64,000 bases of DNA from Globisporangium splendens (lineage: Eukaryota > Oomycota > Peronosporomycetes > Pythiales > Pythiaceae), in contig VFIW01000084.1 in NCBI GenBank assembly GCA_006386115.1, positions 144,299-208,298 on the forward strand, written 5' to 3'. The notes below the pieces were generated by a model, which ran no database searches, had not been told where the DNA came from, and saw nothing but the letters and a program-made list of their open reading frames with translations. The position numbers were made by a program, and so were the translations under genes. The number at the start of each line of letters is the position of its first letter. Within the stretch, counting starts at the first letter, position 1. This document shows, one piece after another, positions 41,713-54,511 of this stretch.

Positions 41713-44700
41713 TTAGCCCTCAGCCACTTCATTCGCAGCATTGACTTCCGTCAGCTCTTCATCCTCGGACGATCCAGAATCTTCTTTCGCAGGAAACAGT
41801 TGCTCGGTTAGTCCTGGGATCGGTTGGCATTTTTCGACGAGAGTGTGCACCAGCACATGGTAAAGCTGTGAGGGACTTGACTCACTTTCCGACGGACTCT
41901 CTTGCTTTGTCTCCTCTTCCACCAGAGTTCGCCTCACATCACCTCCTTCTTGCAGAGCAGAAAGCCGCCGCGCGATTCCCTTTACATGCTCCAAGATTTC
42001 TTCGTGAGCTGACAAGACACTACGGCGTTCCAGCGCTGCAATCGCAATTTCACCGTCGCCATCGCCGCTCCCAATTTCTGTCTGTCGAAGAAGACCAATG
42101 AGAAGATCGACGAGCTCGTCCCACACACTTTGGAAGCCATCGCACTGGGACAATTGACTCAATTCCTCACAGACTATTCCAGAAATCAACTGCACCATGA
42201 GGACGTGAGGACGCAGCGCCAACGGATCTTTGACAAGAGAAGGACGGCGTCTTCTCACCGATGAAGATTTATTCTGCTTGTGCACTTCCTGATCTTGGTG
42301 TTTGTGAAGTGGAAGTTGCTGCTGATAGTACAATACGCGCGGTGTTATTCCAGGAGCACTTGCCTCCATCGTTCGATCTATCGATCCCGATGCACTTCCG
42401 TTCAGGATGTCAAAGCCGAGCGGGACAAGCCCGTGCTGCAAAATCTCCAACCACGATGAAGCTGAGAAGAGGTTTTTCTTGTGGCGGTTGGAACCGAGCA
42501 TTTGCTCCACGAATGCGAGCCCATGGGTAATGATTTCATTCGATGTGTTCGAGGCACTGGGATCTGCGTTAACATCACGGCTCTTGATGTGCTGTCGACA
42601 CACCAGGACCATCCCACCAAGAAAGCGCAAAGAGAAGTCTTCAACATCAATGGGTGCCTCCAAGATAAGACTCGTAAACATTGAGTGCATGAGTTCCATC
42701 GTTCGCTTCGGACTCCATTTCACCTTCTTCGTTGGCGCTGCTAACGCGAACATCAGCATTTTCGTGTAGCAGTCACTGACCGACACTTCATTTCCCTCAA
42801 CATTCCACACTTGCGAGGTTACCAGATATTCAAGAAGCCCAAATCCATGGTTTGACGCGCCTGAAACTTCCACGGACCAGCTGATCAAGTTTGTCACGAT
42901 CAACCACTGCTCCCGAGAATACTGGAGTGTGCTGAGAGTAGCAGTGGCTAAGAAGTTCTCCAGTCCCGACAGCATCTGACAAAGGAATGGTCGAATAAGT
43001 TCTTCATCGCCACTGATATCAACGAGAGTCCCCAGGAAATTCAAAACAACTGCGCTGTTTCGTTCGTTCGGCGTCTTCATCGCCAAAGCAAACACGCCAT
43101 CAATTGCTTTCTGTAGCAGAAAACAAGTGTTTTCGTATGAGATTCTTCGCGAGCTTGAAGTGCTCGACAAGATCGGGCGTGCCAGTTCGAGCAGTTGCAC
43201 GTAGTGAGCGTCCAGGATCTTCAAAACCCCTTCTTCATCATCACCATCACAAACGGAATCACTCAGCGAAATAATCTGGGTGAGTAAATGCTCAAACAGA
43301 ACGCACCCCGCAGAACTCAAAAAGTGAGAAGTCACAGTCTTTTTGTCGGCAGTATCGGCATGCTTGTGTCCAGATTTCAACTTTCGGCTCGATTTGCTCT
43401 CGCTGGCTTGCTGTGGTGAAGTTTTTGGCATTCCAGTCAACGTCCGGACTACCTCCTCATGGAGAGCTTTGACAACTTCCACGAGAGCTCGAGTCGGTAA
43501 GCTGGACAGATCTTGTAGCAGAAACTCCAATCTGTAAGGCGCTAGCGTCAAGCGAATCCATTCCTCCGTGCCAAATTCAGCTTCGTCATCTTGAAAGGTG
43601 GTGTCGTCTCTTTTAGAATCTACTCCCACGACGAGATCTTGTGCATGCTCTGCCAAATCAGAAGGGTTGGATGGAGCGTCATTCTCAAGCAAATACTCCG
43701 ACGACTCCAAAGCAGACACGTTCATGGACGAGCTGAGAGTTGTGTCAAATGCCGACATCAACCACGCTACCCCGCTGAGGAACCCACCGCCTCCGGAGCT
43801 TGAAGACAAGTCTTCATTGTTCAACGCCTCCCTTCGCTGGAGCTCTTCCTTGTTCTCGTACACCAGCTCAATAAACTCGACCAATTCGTCTTGATTCATC
43901 CTCGTGTTGCTAGAATTCAAGAGGCGTGAGGGCAGCGCTTGGAATTCTCGCAATGCACTTATTGCATGGAAGAAGTACCCCCACGAGTCACTGCTCAGTG
44001 AAAGGCTGCAAGTGTTGGCCAACTTCAAAGTACCTGCTGTCGCCACAGGTGCACTCTGGTTGCTGCAAAACAGCCATACTCCTTCTTCGCGTCCGTTGTA
44101 CGCCAAAGGATACACGTCTGATGAAAGCAGCGCAGTAAACTTGCACAGCCGAGCAAAGATGGCGTTGAAATGCTCATGCAGTGCCAGGTGTGACGCTGCG
44201 GCAGCGCAAAGCACGAGTCCGTTGCATGCTAGTTGAAGCATACTCTTTTCTGGCACGTAATACGCGTTTTCGCTTGACATACCATCGGGGAACGACGAGC
44301 CGCCAGGTCTCGTCTCGCCGTTCTTGCCGTTTGATGCACTAGCAAATTGATGGAAGACACTGCAGAATGCGCGAACCAATTGCTGCTGGACCAACTCGAA
44401 AATATGGCGATCGTATTGATCACTTGCAGAGTAGTTGATGTACGGGAGGTGTTTACTTTCAGACACGTGTTCGTCTTCATCAGCGATGTCATATTCTTCC
44501 TCATACACAGAGCCTGAGTGAGCTCGCAGTCGCGCTTCATCGGAAGATTTCGAAGTCGTTCGCTTGCTTCTCCGGTTCAGGCGGTGGGGAGGATGCTGAC
44601 TGTTTACTCGACTAGAATCAACGGTAATTTCTGTCAGCGGTGTGCGTAGGCTTGCCTGGTGCGGTGGATGGTGCATAATGAGCCGAGAACTCCTTGGATC

Positions 44701-47386
44701 ATTCTCTGCCTGGTTTAGCAAATCCTTCCAGCGATCGTTTGTCACTTCTCCGTGTTTGCCTCCATCTTCGAAAGTCTTGATTTCACCATTTGCGATCGTA
44801 TAGTAGAGCTCAGTCAGGAAATCGTCCGGAAGATCACGGCCGTTCGACACTTCTTTGCCGTAGTTTTTGTTGTTTTTGATAAAATCCTCGAGCTTCATTT
44901 TTTTCTCTGGACGAATGTTTGGATTGTGAAGATCCGTATTCAACATGATCAAACTGAACGAGAGCAGGTAGGCAACATCGGCGGACACCATCAGGAATCG
45001 GTCGCGACACTGTTCGTACACTTGAAGCGAGAACGTGTTCAAGATACGATCGATTTGCTGGGCCTCCCCTGGAAGTCGAAAACTCGCAAGAAACATTCGA
45101 AGTGCTGCGACGATATTTTCACCTTCAAAGTTGAATGACTTCACGAAGTCAGCAAGCACATCTCGATGGAAGTCCATGGTGTCAGCTTCATGTATCTCCG
45201 CTTTCTCAAACTCCTTGACATCTTTACCCATTGCACCAAGGTACATTCCGACTGCATTCTTGTTTAAGCCCGGAGGAAGCGAACGCATAAAGGCAGCCAG
45301 TGATTTTGAGTCGAGCGGAGTCGGGAGGAACGTGTTCTGCTGCAGATACTTGATTCCTGCGATAGGTTTTCGGTTGAACTCTTGAATACCATGCTGAAAA
45401 AACTTTTTGCGCTGACGTTTCTTGTGCAAAGCTTCAGCAGTCGCGTACCCCACGCTGTCACGTGGTGACGTCGGATTCTCTTCAAGAAGTGCATCATCGT
45501 TGCTATCGTCTTCGCTCGATATGCTGACTCCACTAGGTTGCTGACTTGATGAGTGCGGCTTTGGTTGCTTGTGTTGAGTTCTCAAGTACACCACATACAG
45601 CGCATTGAAGAGACCACGCAGTGCAAGTTCTCCGATCCCCTGAGCCCACAAAAAGTGACCCTCTTCACGAGTTTTCCGGCAAGCGTTATGAGAATGCTGA
45701 ACTACTTGCGACAGCAACTCGAAAATATTCTGTGTCAAATCGGAGCGGTTGCCGTCGCAATCGTAGTTCACGTAGAGATCCGGTAGGAGCGTTGCTTCTG
45801 AGAGCAGGTCTACAAGGCAGTCGAAAATCTCAAAGGATGTAGCGAACAGGCGGGACGTCGATATCATTTCACCCGTAAACTCTTCATTTGCAGCTTCCAC
45901 GCTTTGTCTGGACTTGCCATCGCTTGCAACCCCTCCAGTCCGAGTCGCACTGTTTTGTTTACTGCTGGCAACGCTTGGGAAGTTTGGACTCGTGACATCC
46001 AAATTCGCGATCGTCCAGTGCAGCGTGTGGCCAAACATGCCGTTAAAGATTGCTTCCATCTGCATTTTCAGTACCGACCGAAGCTTGGACCACAACAAGC
46101 GAATGATCTCGAGACACAGGACTGGAATTTTCGTATCAGACGATGCCCTATAAGTAAGTGAAACAGATAAGAGCGAGGATCGTCTTTAGCGACAGCTCAG
46201 CGATATCAAGAAGCAAAATAAACTTTACCCCAGGCGGCAGAATCGAAGTAGCCCACTGCACAGATCGTCCTTGATAAATAGCATGAGCGAAGGAACTTGC
46301 GTGATTTGCCGTGCATCACACGACAACAGCGCTGTGTGTAAGAGATCGAACGCCAGCAACACTTCGCGTCGACTCGACGCAACAGAAGTTCCCGCGCTGC
46401 GTTGGTGGAGCTTCTGGCAGAAAAAGCCAACGATCTTCACAGCGCACGGCAAGCCGAACCCGGGTGACTTTGTCGACGAATCTGCATACACCGAGGAGCT
46501 CGTAAAGATGAACTTGATGGCATCGTGCAGCGAGTTGGTCGCGGCCGAGCGCAGCGCTAGCGTGATATGCGGCTAGTTGTCCAAGTTTCCAGAACAAACA
46601 GTAATTATGAGATTAAACATAGCACACATGCATAATATTGATAACAACACTTACATCGTTGCGATGTGCTCGACTGAGCGCATACAGCGATTCCACGAGC
46701 TGCCACATTGAGTGATCTGAGAGGTAGGGGGCCGCTTGCGACAGCACCACCGCGTGCAGCACATCCACGACCATCACGATCACTTTTTGATCGCTTTCCG
46801 CGTTCGTCTCCTGGAAGCGGCATTGGCTCACCGCGTCCACAATGTCCGACACCACGTCAGCGACCGCGTCCGCGTCTCTCACTTGTGGCCAGGGCCACGC
46901 CATGAGGAAATTGCGCACTGCCTCCAGCGCCGCGCCAGTGAGGGTGCTGCTCGTGTGCTCATGGCGAATGAGATCGAGAAACGGTCGGAGTACGATCGCG
47001 GGATTCAACTCGGCCAGATCTGTGTACATGCACACAGACAAGGATCAGCATTAATCTTTAATCCAAACATATTGACAGGGAGAGCGAAATAACAACAAGC
47101 AGAAGCACTGAAGAAACGTACTCTCACAGCGCTGCACTCGCGCGCGGATCAACTGGAAGTTCTGGAAAATGGCCAACTCTCCATCCTAACACAACAGCAA
47201 TACACATTACCCAGCCTCATTAGAACATGCATACCGGTCTTCCATTTCGGATAACGACACAATGAAGCCACGGATGCGCACCTCAACCTGCTGGCTGTCG
47301 GTCTTGTTGAGCAGCAGCCCGTAGCGGCGCCTGGCGACGCTGAGCACGCGCTGGAGGTCACCCAGCAGCACACAGCGCGCGGCCAT
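41713..47386 (-). CDS. Large Arf guanine-nucleotide exchange factor, GBF1/GNOM type (Sec7)
   Basis: Five exons: 47386-47282, 47185-47122, 47019-46655, 46572-46229 and 46147-41713, about 1770 residues. The first junction uses a GTGCGC donor after CAGCAGGTTGAG, which keeps the frame; a later GT would not. The N-terminal dimerisation region (LAELNPAIVLRPFLDLIRHEHTSS..LTGAALEAVRNFL) resembles GBF1. The Sec7 domain (about residues 545-735) has FNRKPIAGIKYLQ, the catalytic glutamate in RLPGEAQQIDR (about 656) and SLIMLNTDLHNPNIRP. The long C-terminal HEAT-like regions follow. It activates Arf GTPases by GDP/GTP exchange at the Golgi/ER for COPI coat recruitment. The final exon holds over 80 per cent of the protein. 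It is convergent with the disrupted coiled-coil gene, 160 bases apart. Confidence 0.92.
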
Positions 47387-48093
47387 TTTCGCGTCCTGAC
47401 AGGCTTTGCTTCGGAGTCTGAAACCTGCGTGGCAGCTGCAGGAAACCTCTCAAACAGCATGTCAAAGGCATGTTGAACAGATCGGGTCTAGTGATCGGCG
47501 GGTCTGGGTTCACGGGTCGAGTGGGTTGGAAACAGAACGCTGAGGTATTTTAAATGCATGTGTTTTATTCAATGAGCGGTTACACGGACAGTTGGTTGGT
47601 TGGTTGGTTGGCGGGAAGAGGTGCGGGGTTACGCTTTCTTGCTGAGATCGCAGGTTGCTTGGCTCATTGACGCAAAGGCGCTGAAGGCGGAAGGCGAGCA
47701 GCTCCGTTGTGGACGCTGTCGTTGCGATGGAGAGCTTAGTGCTGTGCATGCTTATGGGCCAATATGCGTGTGTGTGTGTATATATTTGTTTGAAGTGGAC
47801 GGAATGAAGATGATTATACGTAATCCGTGAAAGCGTCATGCAGCCGTTATGGTCTGAAGGCGCTTCTGTGAGCTTTACATTTTGTCATAGTTACACTGAC
47901 CATCCACCAGTACGTGCATGCATTTATTTCACTCAGAGTAGTAGAGTATTACAAAGAAGCGGCATGGGAGTGCATTCATTTGGACACGTTTCCCTGTAAG
48001 CTCATTGGCAATTGCATACGCGATTAGTTTATGTCAGGCGAGCTGGACCTGCAGCGAGTGCCATTTTCGCGTTAGCCCATTTGCAAAGGAGCC
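47387..48093. other. Intergenic region
   Basis: About 700 bases upstream of the ArfGEF gene and downstream of the EF-hand gene. It has a CGGGT/ACCCG-rich patch at 47483-47530 similar in style to 25395-25490, and a (GT)n run near 47768-47778. No gene is supported. Confidence 0.45.
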
Positions 48094-49283
48094 CTATGCC
48101 TTAACAGGAGGAACTATAAACATTTTGCCAGGAACGTCTCTGCTTGCATTAGTCGCTGCCTTTACCCTCTGTCCCCATTCGTTCACCTCTGCAGCGCGTG
48201 TGCCTGTTGGTGTCGACGCAACACCTCGACCTAGGGCCAGCGCGCCCCACTGTTGGATGCCGTCGACGCGGAGCTTCTCGTGCACACGACCGATTGCCTC
48301 TTCCCCAAACGGCTTTGCACGCGGGGCAAGAGGTTGAAAAAATTCCACCCTTCGAGCACGCACATGATGCCACTGGTCCCGGCCTCGGCGCGGATCACAT
48401 TCACACCCATCAGGTGCTTCGCGCACATGTCGTACAATTCCAGCAGCTCGTGCTCTGCGATCTCGTCTTTCGTCAAGGGCTCCGCTTTCTTGTCACTCGA
48501 CTCTTCAGTTCCATGCTGCCCGGCTCCAGTTTCTTGGCGAGACGACGAACTACCACCGCATGCGCTGTTGCTGCTCGTGGGATTAACGGGTCGCTTCAAA
48601 GCTTCCGATGTCGACACTGGGGTCGCGAGTGGGAACGCGCTGGCAATGGAGTGCTCCAAACCACTAGTGGCGTTGAGATCGTCTGTGAGCTGGACGAACG
48701 ACCGTGATGACGCTCGAGATCGAGTCCGCCTACCTCCGCCAGCACCGCTACTTCCTTGAAAGTGACGCGCCGACGCAAACTCGGACCGGAACGAATCGCA
48801 TCTGCTTTTCCATTCGGCTGCAACGCCTCCTGGTGTCGTGAGCACATGCTTCACGTGCTTGTACAGCTTTGGCGGGAGCACACTCGCGACCCAGCGGTTC
48901 CCCAGCAGCATATCATTCAGGTTCGCAAACGAAAACGTCGCGCTCACTTCGTGTGACGCGCTGAGCATATTGGCAGCGTTGCGCAGCCACAAGCGTGTTT
49001 GGCGATATCCGCCTTGCTCACTGTCTTCGTCATCGTCAGGTACCTCGTTTTTGTTGCTTGAAGATACCGCTGAGGCTTTCTTGGGTGAACTACTGCCTTG
49101 CTGCTGCTCGTGATGCATGCCATTAAATGCTGCTTTCTCTCGCACAAAGCACGCAAACTCTTCGGCTTCTTGAGCCGCATCCGTTTCGAGTTTCGTCGCC
49201 AATTGAGACAAGACATACACAAAGCACTCGGCCCCTCGCTCGAGGTATTTCAGTTCGTGAAGCGTTGCAGCAGCTATTGACAT

Positions 49284-49318
<35 letters not shown>

Positions 49319-50708
49319 AGTCATGGGTGCTAAGAATGCAAGTATATCAAATCACCAAGGAACTGCTTACAATCGGCGTCGCTGTTGTAGGACACGTGCA
49401 CAGTCGCGTGGGTCGAGAACCGGGAGCCAACGTCCATCTTGAACATGTAGTCGCCTCGCTCTTGCTGCGGACTGTTTGAGAACAGACAGCTCGTGCGCAG
49501 GAGACCAGTGCGAGCGACGAACCGAATGTTGTCAAATGCCCAGGACGTAGCTCGCTGCCACCGCCGCAACGTTGTGAATGCGGCCAGTCGAGAGCGCATC
49601 AACCATTGTCGCCAGCGCTGCAGGAAAAAGAGGAAGCATACCAGTTAAATATCCAACTTAAGTCGATGTGCAAAGAATGGTTCAATAGTGAGCTTACCGT
49701 CTTTGGCGTTGGCATCCATGACGAAAGCACGAGACTCAGGAACCCAGGCTTGCAGATCTTTGGCTCTTCATCCAGCACTGGGTTTGTGTACAGCAGGCGC
49801 ATCTTCTGGCGATGTCCAAAGAGACGAAGCGAGCGCTTCCACTGCAGAATGGACTTGAGGCATAGCGCCATCAACCGCTGACGATGGATCGTGTCGCAGA
49901 GCTCGTGGAATGGAAGAATGCGTCCAGCTTCGGCAAAGAGGTACTGCGCTGTCTTCAGATCCACGCCTTCCTCCGCGTATTCGTCAAAGAGGCGGTTGTA
50001 GCTTCGCATTTTCTTCAAACCTTCCCACTCCATCGGTATCTTGAGCACGCGAAGGTCGTTTTCCAGCGGCGAGTCTTGCTCAATGGCTTCGCGGTACAAG
50101 ATGAACCCTGGGAACGTGAGTCGCAGATGCGCATCCATGTCGAAGAGGTCGCTCATGTACATGAGCCAGACCTCCGGGTGGTCTGCGAACGCGCGGATAT
50201 CTGGTCGATCACGTTCTTGCTCGAGCGCAGTGAGGTACTCGAGGAACTCGCTGTAGCTCCACGCGCCGTCCTCGTCCATGTCAAAGCGCTCGAACACGAT
50301 TGCGCACTTCTCTCTGCCGAGCGCCGAGATTCGCCACTCGAGCCGGTGCTCGTCTGGCGGATCGAACTCAAAGCGCAGCTGCTTCTCACGACGCAGCCAT
50401 ACCTGCGGTATTTGGACCTTGTGGCACCGGAAAAGCCGATCGTGGGCGGATGCGCTCGGGTAGTCCTGTGGTGGTGGCTCGAGAAAGTACGCCGAGTCGT
50501 AGCCGTTGGTGACGGCGCCCGTGTCGCGCAGCGAGTTGACAACCGTCCGCAGCTTGCTCTTGACCTCGCGCCTGCGTTCCTCGAGCGCCGCGAGGTTCGC
50601 GGCCTTCGTGCCTGCGGTCTCGTCCTCGTCGTCATCGCTGCCAGTCCGACGGTGCTCCATGTTGGCGCATCTTGGTGTCGTGGCTCTTCGCGATCTTTTT
50701 GTTGTCAT
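48094..50708 (-). CDS. EF-hand protein with probable one-base frameshift near its C-terminus
   Basis: Exons 50708-49698, 49617-49371 and 49273 onward. A canonical EF-hand loop (DMDEDGAWSYSEF, residues 143-155; ligands D143, D145, D147, S151, E154) is followed by a degenerate one (FDMDAHLRLTFPGF). The rest, including a Ser-rich linker, is not recognised. In the last exon the frame as written stops at 48231 after a Ser/Arg-rich tail. If one T is added to the T6 run at about 48339-48344 (plus-strand A run), it instead continues as QPLAPRAKPFGEEAIGR.. and ends at 48094 with a far more protein-like C-terminus (..VPGKMFIVPPVKA). I therefore suspect a frameshift or consensus error. The start could also be the second ATG (MEHRRTG). 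Intron 2 contains (GT)n(GA)n, acting as its polypyrimidine tract. Confidence 0.7.
49285..49318. repeat. Compound microsatellite (GT)n(GA)n in an intron
   Basis: On the gene's strand it reads (TC)n(AC)n and ends about 10 bases before the ATAG acceptor of the EF-hand gene's third exon, so it forms the polypyrimidine tract. Confidence 0.8.
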
Positions 50709-50849
50709 TTACGAATTTTAAGCCAATAATATATAATTATTGACGGAATATCATATAGAGAGAGTTTTTATTGGTCGAAAAGGGTGCTTGAAGGAACGGA
50801 AGGGAGGAACGCGGCATTTTTGGAATATTCGACCGAGAGAACGAACGAA

Positions 50850-52688
50850 ATGGCCACGAAGGCAGCGGTGCTCTTCCACGCGCTCGCGTGGATCGACAAG
50901 AAGAAGAAGGACGACACCGTCGACACCGAGAACGTGGAGGTCGGTATCCAGTGCCTCAGGTGCGTGTATTGCCATGAATATGCGCCGTAATATGCAAACC
51001 AAATGAAGACACGCTAGACGTGGTGGAAACTCACGTGGGAGCGAGGAGAGGGAGAAACGACTGGTGTGTTTTCTGTGTATTTGGCTTCTTGCGTAATGAG
51101 TGCGACTGTGTGTGTGCGCGCTGCTTGTGGTTGTGCGCAGTGAGGCGTTTAAATTGAACGTGCACGATGAGCAGCAGAAGCGCACGTACGCGTTGAGCGG
51201 CTCGGCTACATTCGAAGACATCTTTGCCGCTGGGCTGAAGGCGCTTAATATTGAAGTCGGCGCAGTACGTGCGGCGCATTACACGAAGTTCTGGTGACTC
51301 TTTTGCCATTGTGCACATGATGAAAGTGCTGACTTTGACTTCCTATCGTCTTTGTAGGCGTCTCCATTGGACTCGGTGGATCAAGACCCTGTTGTCTTGA
51401 AAAGTGCGATGATGTTTCGCTTATACGAGTAGAGACGCAAGTCTATGCATGTGTGTGCTTACGCCGTCTTGCGCTGTGTGCGTGTGTGTGCTGTAGACCC
51501 TGACTTGTGGAAGAAGTGGATCGCGAAGCTGGAAGAGAAGAATTTCTTCAACGGTCTGCCTGCGGGTTCGGATGAACACACAGCTCGCTTGAAGAAGGCC
51601 TTGGCCAAGTTTAAGGAAAAGTTTGGCGACGTCAAGAAGCCAGCGCCTGCTGCGGTAAGCACTTTCATTGAGTGTGTTTGGACTCTTGCCTTGAAAGATG
51701 GACGCGTTATTGATCGTGCGAATTGTGTATGCTTACGTATAGCCATCTATGTCGAAGGAGGAAAAGGAAGCCAAGGCTGAAGAAGCCAAGGCCAAAGGAA
51801 ACTCGGCGCTGAGCGCAGGAGACTACAAGCAGGCGGCTGCGCACTACGAGGAAGCGCTCAAGTTGTCGCCAGCTGGTCCAAATTCGCACATCTACCACTC
51901 GAACCTCGCGGCGGCGCTGACGTACTTGGGCAAGTACGACGAAGTGATCGACCACTCGGAGAAGTCGATCGCGCTGAAGCCTGCGTACGTGAAGGCGTAC
52001 TCTCGTATGGGCCACGCGTACGTGCAACTCAAGGACTTTGACGGTGCGATTGATGCGTTCCGCCGCGGCTTGGAGGTCGACAGCACGAACGCGGCTTGTA
52101 AGGACGGACTCGCGGAAGCCGAACGCAAGCGTCGCCAAGTGCAGACAAGCGCTGCGCCAGCAGCTCCAGCAGGTGACGCCGCCGCTGGCGGTATGCCCGA
52201 CTTGAGTGGTCTTGCTAGCATGCTCGGTGGTGGTGGTGGTGGCCTCGCTGATTTGATGAACAACCCGGCGCTTCAGCAAATGGCATCGAGTATGATGCAA
52301 AACCCTCAAATGATGCAAATGTACGTGTAAAATCGCATGAGCAGTTGCCCTCGAGACCGAGAAGGATGTGAAGTGATTGCGTTTATGTTTATTTGTTGTG
52401 TATGCGAACAGGGCGCAAAACATGATGCAAAACCCAGAAATGCTGAGCAGCATGATGAACAACCTCGGCGGCATGGGCGGTGGTGCTGCTGCTGGTGCAG
52501 GCGGCAGCGGTATGCCTGATGTGAGCCGCCTCATGAACAGCCCCGAGCTCATGGCGGCGCGATCGGACCCGGATCTGCAGGACTTTTTCCACGACGTCGA
52601 CTCGGAAGGTCCGTCGGCCGCGATGCGCCACATGTCCAACCCCAAGGTCTCGCAGCTTCTCCAGAACGTCATGTCTAGAATGCAATAA
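50850..52688 (+). CDS. SGT-type TPR co-chaperone (SGTA-like)
   Basis: Six exons: 50850-50959, 51141-51264, 51358-51403, 51497-51654, 51743-52320 and 52412-52688, about 430 residues. The N-terminus (VGIQCLSEAFKLN) resembles the SGTA dimerisation region. Three TPRs (about 155-260; KGNSALSAGDYKQAAAHYEEAL, SNLAAALTYLGKYDEVIDHSE, AYSRMGHAYVQLKDFDGAIDAFRRGL) carry the carboxylate-clamp pattern for the EEVD tails of HSP70/HSP90. The C-terminus is Met/Gln/Gly-rich (MMQNPQMMQMAQNMMQNPEM), as in the STI1-like tail of SGTA, and ends with DPDLQDFFHDV..NPKVSQLL. It works in the cytosol in tail-anchored protein targeting and quality control. The third junction (A|GTGCGA) is the least certain. Confidence 0.9.
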
Positions 52689-52898
52689 GACAGCGGCGCC
52701 ACGATGGAAGCAGCGTGATGACGCGACGGTAGAAACGAGAGACGCGCTAGCTTTGTAAGCGACATGCCAAGTACAGCTTCAGGTTTTTGTTTGTGTTCTG
52801 CGGGCATTAAAACTTTTTTTGTGTGTTTGTGTGCTTACTACATGCGGTACAAGTAACCCCGAGGCTGTGCGTGTCTGTGTTGTTTCTATTGCTGTTGC

Positions 52899-53726
52899 TT
52901 AGTTCTTGATAAACGCCTTGGCGCTCTCCAAGAAGGACAGGTACTCGCGCTGCTCTTTCAGGTCTGCGTATTGGGTGATGAATTGCGCCAAGTCGTCGTC
53001 GATCTTGCGCTCAGCCAAGTAGTCGTAGAACTTCTCCTGGACGTCCAACTCCATGTCGGCAAAGTTTGGACCAAAGTACAGGTTGTCCTTTTCGGCGTCG
53101 GCCGAGAAATCGTTCAGGAAACGCACACGCTCCACGGTCAGGTTGCTGCTGGCAACGCATTCGAATTGGAGACCCTTGTTGTCACGCGTGACGTCCGCGA
53201 CGAAGCGGATACCAGGCAACTCGTCCTCTTCGCCGTCCTCTTCCTCTTCTTCCTCGTCGTAGTTGGCTTCCTCCTCTTCGTTCTCTTCGTCTTCATCGAC
53301 GTAGTCTTCCTCCAACTCGATCACGTCCTGCGAGTCGAACTTGATGCGGATCGAGTCGGCGCCGACCTGGCCGGTCAACACGATCTCCATGTTGCCGGGG
53401 GTCTCCTTCAACGTGAAGATCTTGTTCATCTTGGCGTGGAGCTCCTCGAGCTCTTCGCCTTCAAAGCAGTTGCCCTTCTCCTCTTCAATCTCACGCTAAT
53501 CATATCAAGGAAATCATAGATGTCGTAAGCATATGTACAACTTTACATCAGCGCACAAAGTCACAGCACTCCAGTGACGATTGTGTCAAGACGAGCGCTT
53601 CCTCACCTTGAGAAGCGACGTGAGCGACGACTTTCCGCGCGACTGGAAGGCACTGAGCGCTGGCGCGGCGAAGGAGGCGCGCTTGGTCATGGAGACCGAC
53701 GCGGCGCGGGCGACACGGGCGAGCAT
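52899..53726 (-). CDS. Mitochondrial matrix acidic protein, MAM33/p32 family
   Basis: Two exons, 53726-53607 and 53495-52899, 238 residues. The first 40 residues are basic, Ser/Ala-rich and lack acids, as expected for a mitochondrial presequence. Then come the acidic N-terminal helix (REIEEEKGNCFEGEELEELHAKM), a very long Glu/Asp loop (about residues 105-135) and the C-terminal LDVQEKFYDYLAERKIDDDLAQFI helix typical of the family. Members form a doughnut-shaped trimer in the matrix and support mitochondrial translation and respiratory function. Length is normal. Confidence 0.93.
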
Positions 53727-54511
53727 GCTGGACGGGTTTTGAATGCAGATCGAGCTGTTCGGCAGAATGCAGAATGCCACAAGGTTCAATCTGCCGCAAG
53801 ATCACATGGGCCACATAAAATAGACTCTATGATTGGATAAAAAATGTGCGAAAATGCACTACAATTGGCTGAAAACGTGCGCCGTATCTGAGTTTCTCGA
53901 ATCTTTCGTAGAAACAACCTCCAAAACGAGGTTTTTTGAAGAGTGATGCACAGAAAGCCCATGCGAATTTTGAAGCAGCAAATGGAAACGATGACGCTGT
54001 CGCTGAGCGGCGATCGCTCTGTGGATATCTATCGATCTGTGTGTCTTTATGTGTATACGTGTGTATATATGCATGCGCTGTTGTGCATATAAATGGTACG
54101 CTTTGGTGCAACTGGAAGACATGGATGGCGGGGAAGACAACTCTGTTTGCATCTCGATTGGTTCATTTTCTGTATCCTGTGCTGCTTTGTAGGGAACTCA
54201 AGAGCCCACAGGGGAGAGACGCTCAAGACCACCGTCTTTTGCTCCTTTATGTTGTGCTCTGTTTCTCTTTATCGACGCATTATATGTGCGTTGATATATA
54301 CATAATGAAAGGATTATATCAAAGACGAGGCTTTCCGCTGCCATATCGTTCATGAGAAGCTACTGTGGACGACTTTGACGGCAGGCTGGGAAGAGACATC
54401 ATTGTGTATATGTGTTGCCTCCAATATGAGAGACGAGGAAGAAAAGGCGAATCTGAGCCATCCATACGTCCATCCATTGCATTGCATCTATGTCTTTTAA
54501 AGTGGGCTTAT
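53727..54511. other. Intergenic region
   Basis: About 785 bases. A 139-codon open frame (53936-54355) has no recognisable feature and was not accepted. AT-rich patches lie near 54040-54080 and 54270-54310. Confidence 0.45.

Noticed and set aside
47235..47386. Apparent one-base frameshift between ArfGEF exons 1 and 2
   Set aside because: The mismatch arises only if the GTATGC donor at 47234 is used; the upstream GTGCGC donor after 47282 keeps the frame.
53936..54355. 139-codon open frame between MAM33 and METTL genes
   Set aside because: Cys/Tyr/Val runs from TGTGTA-type sequence, no domain, no promoter signal.
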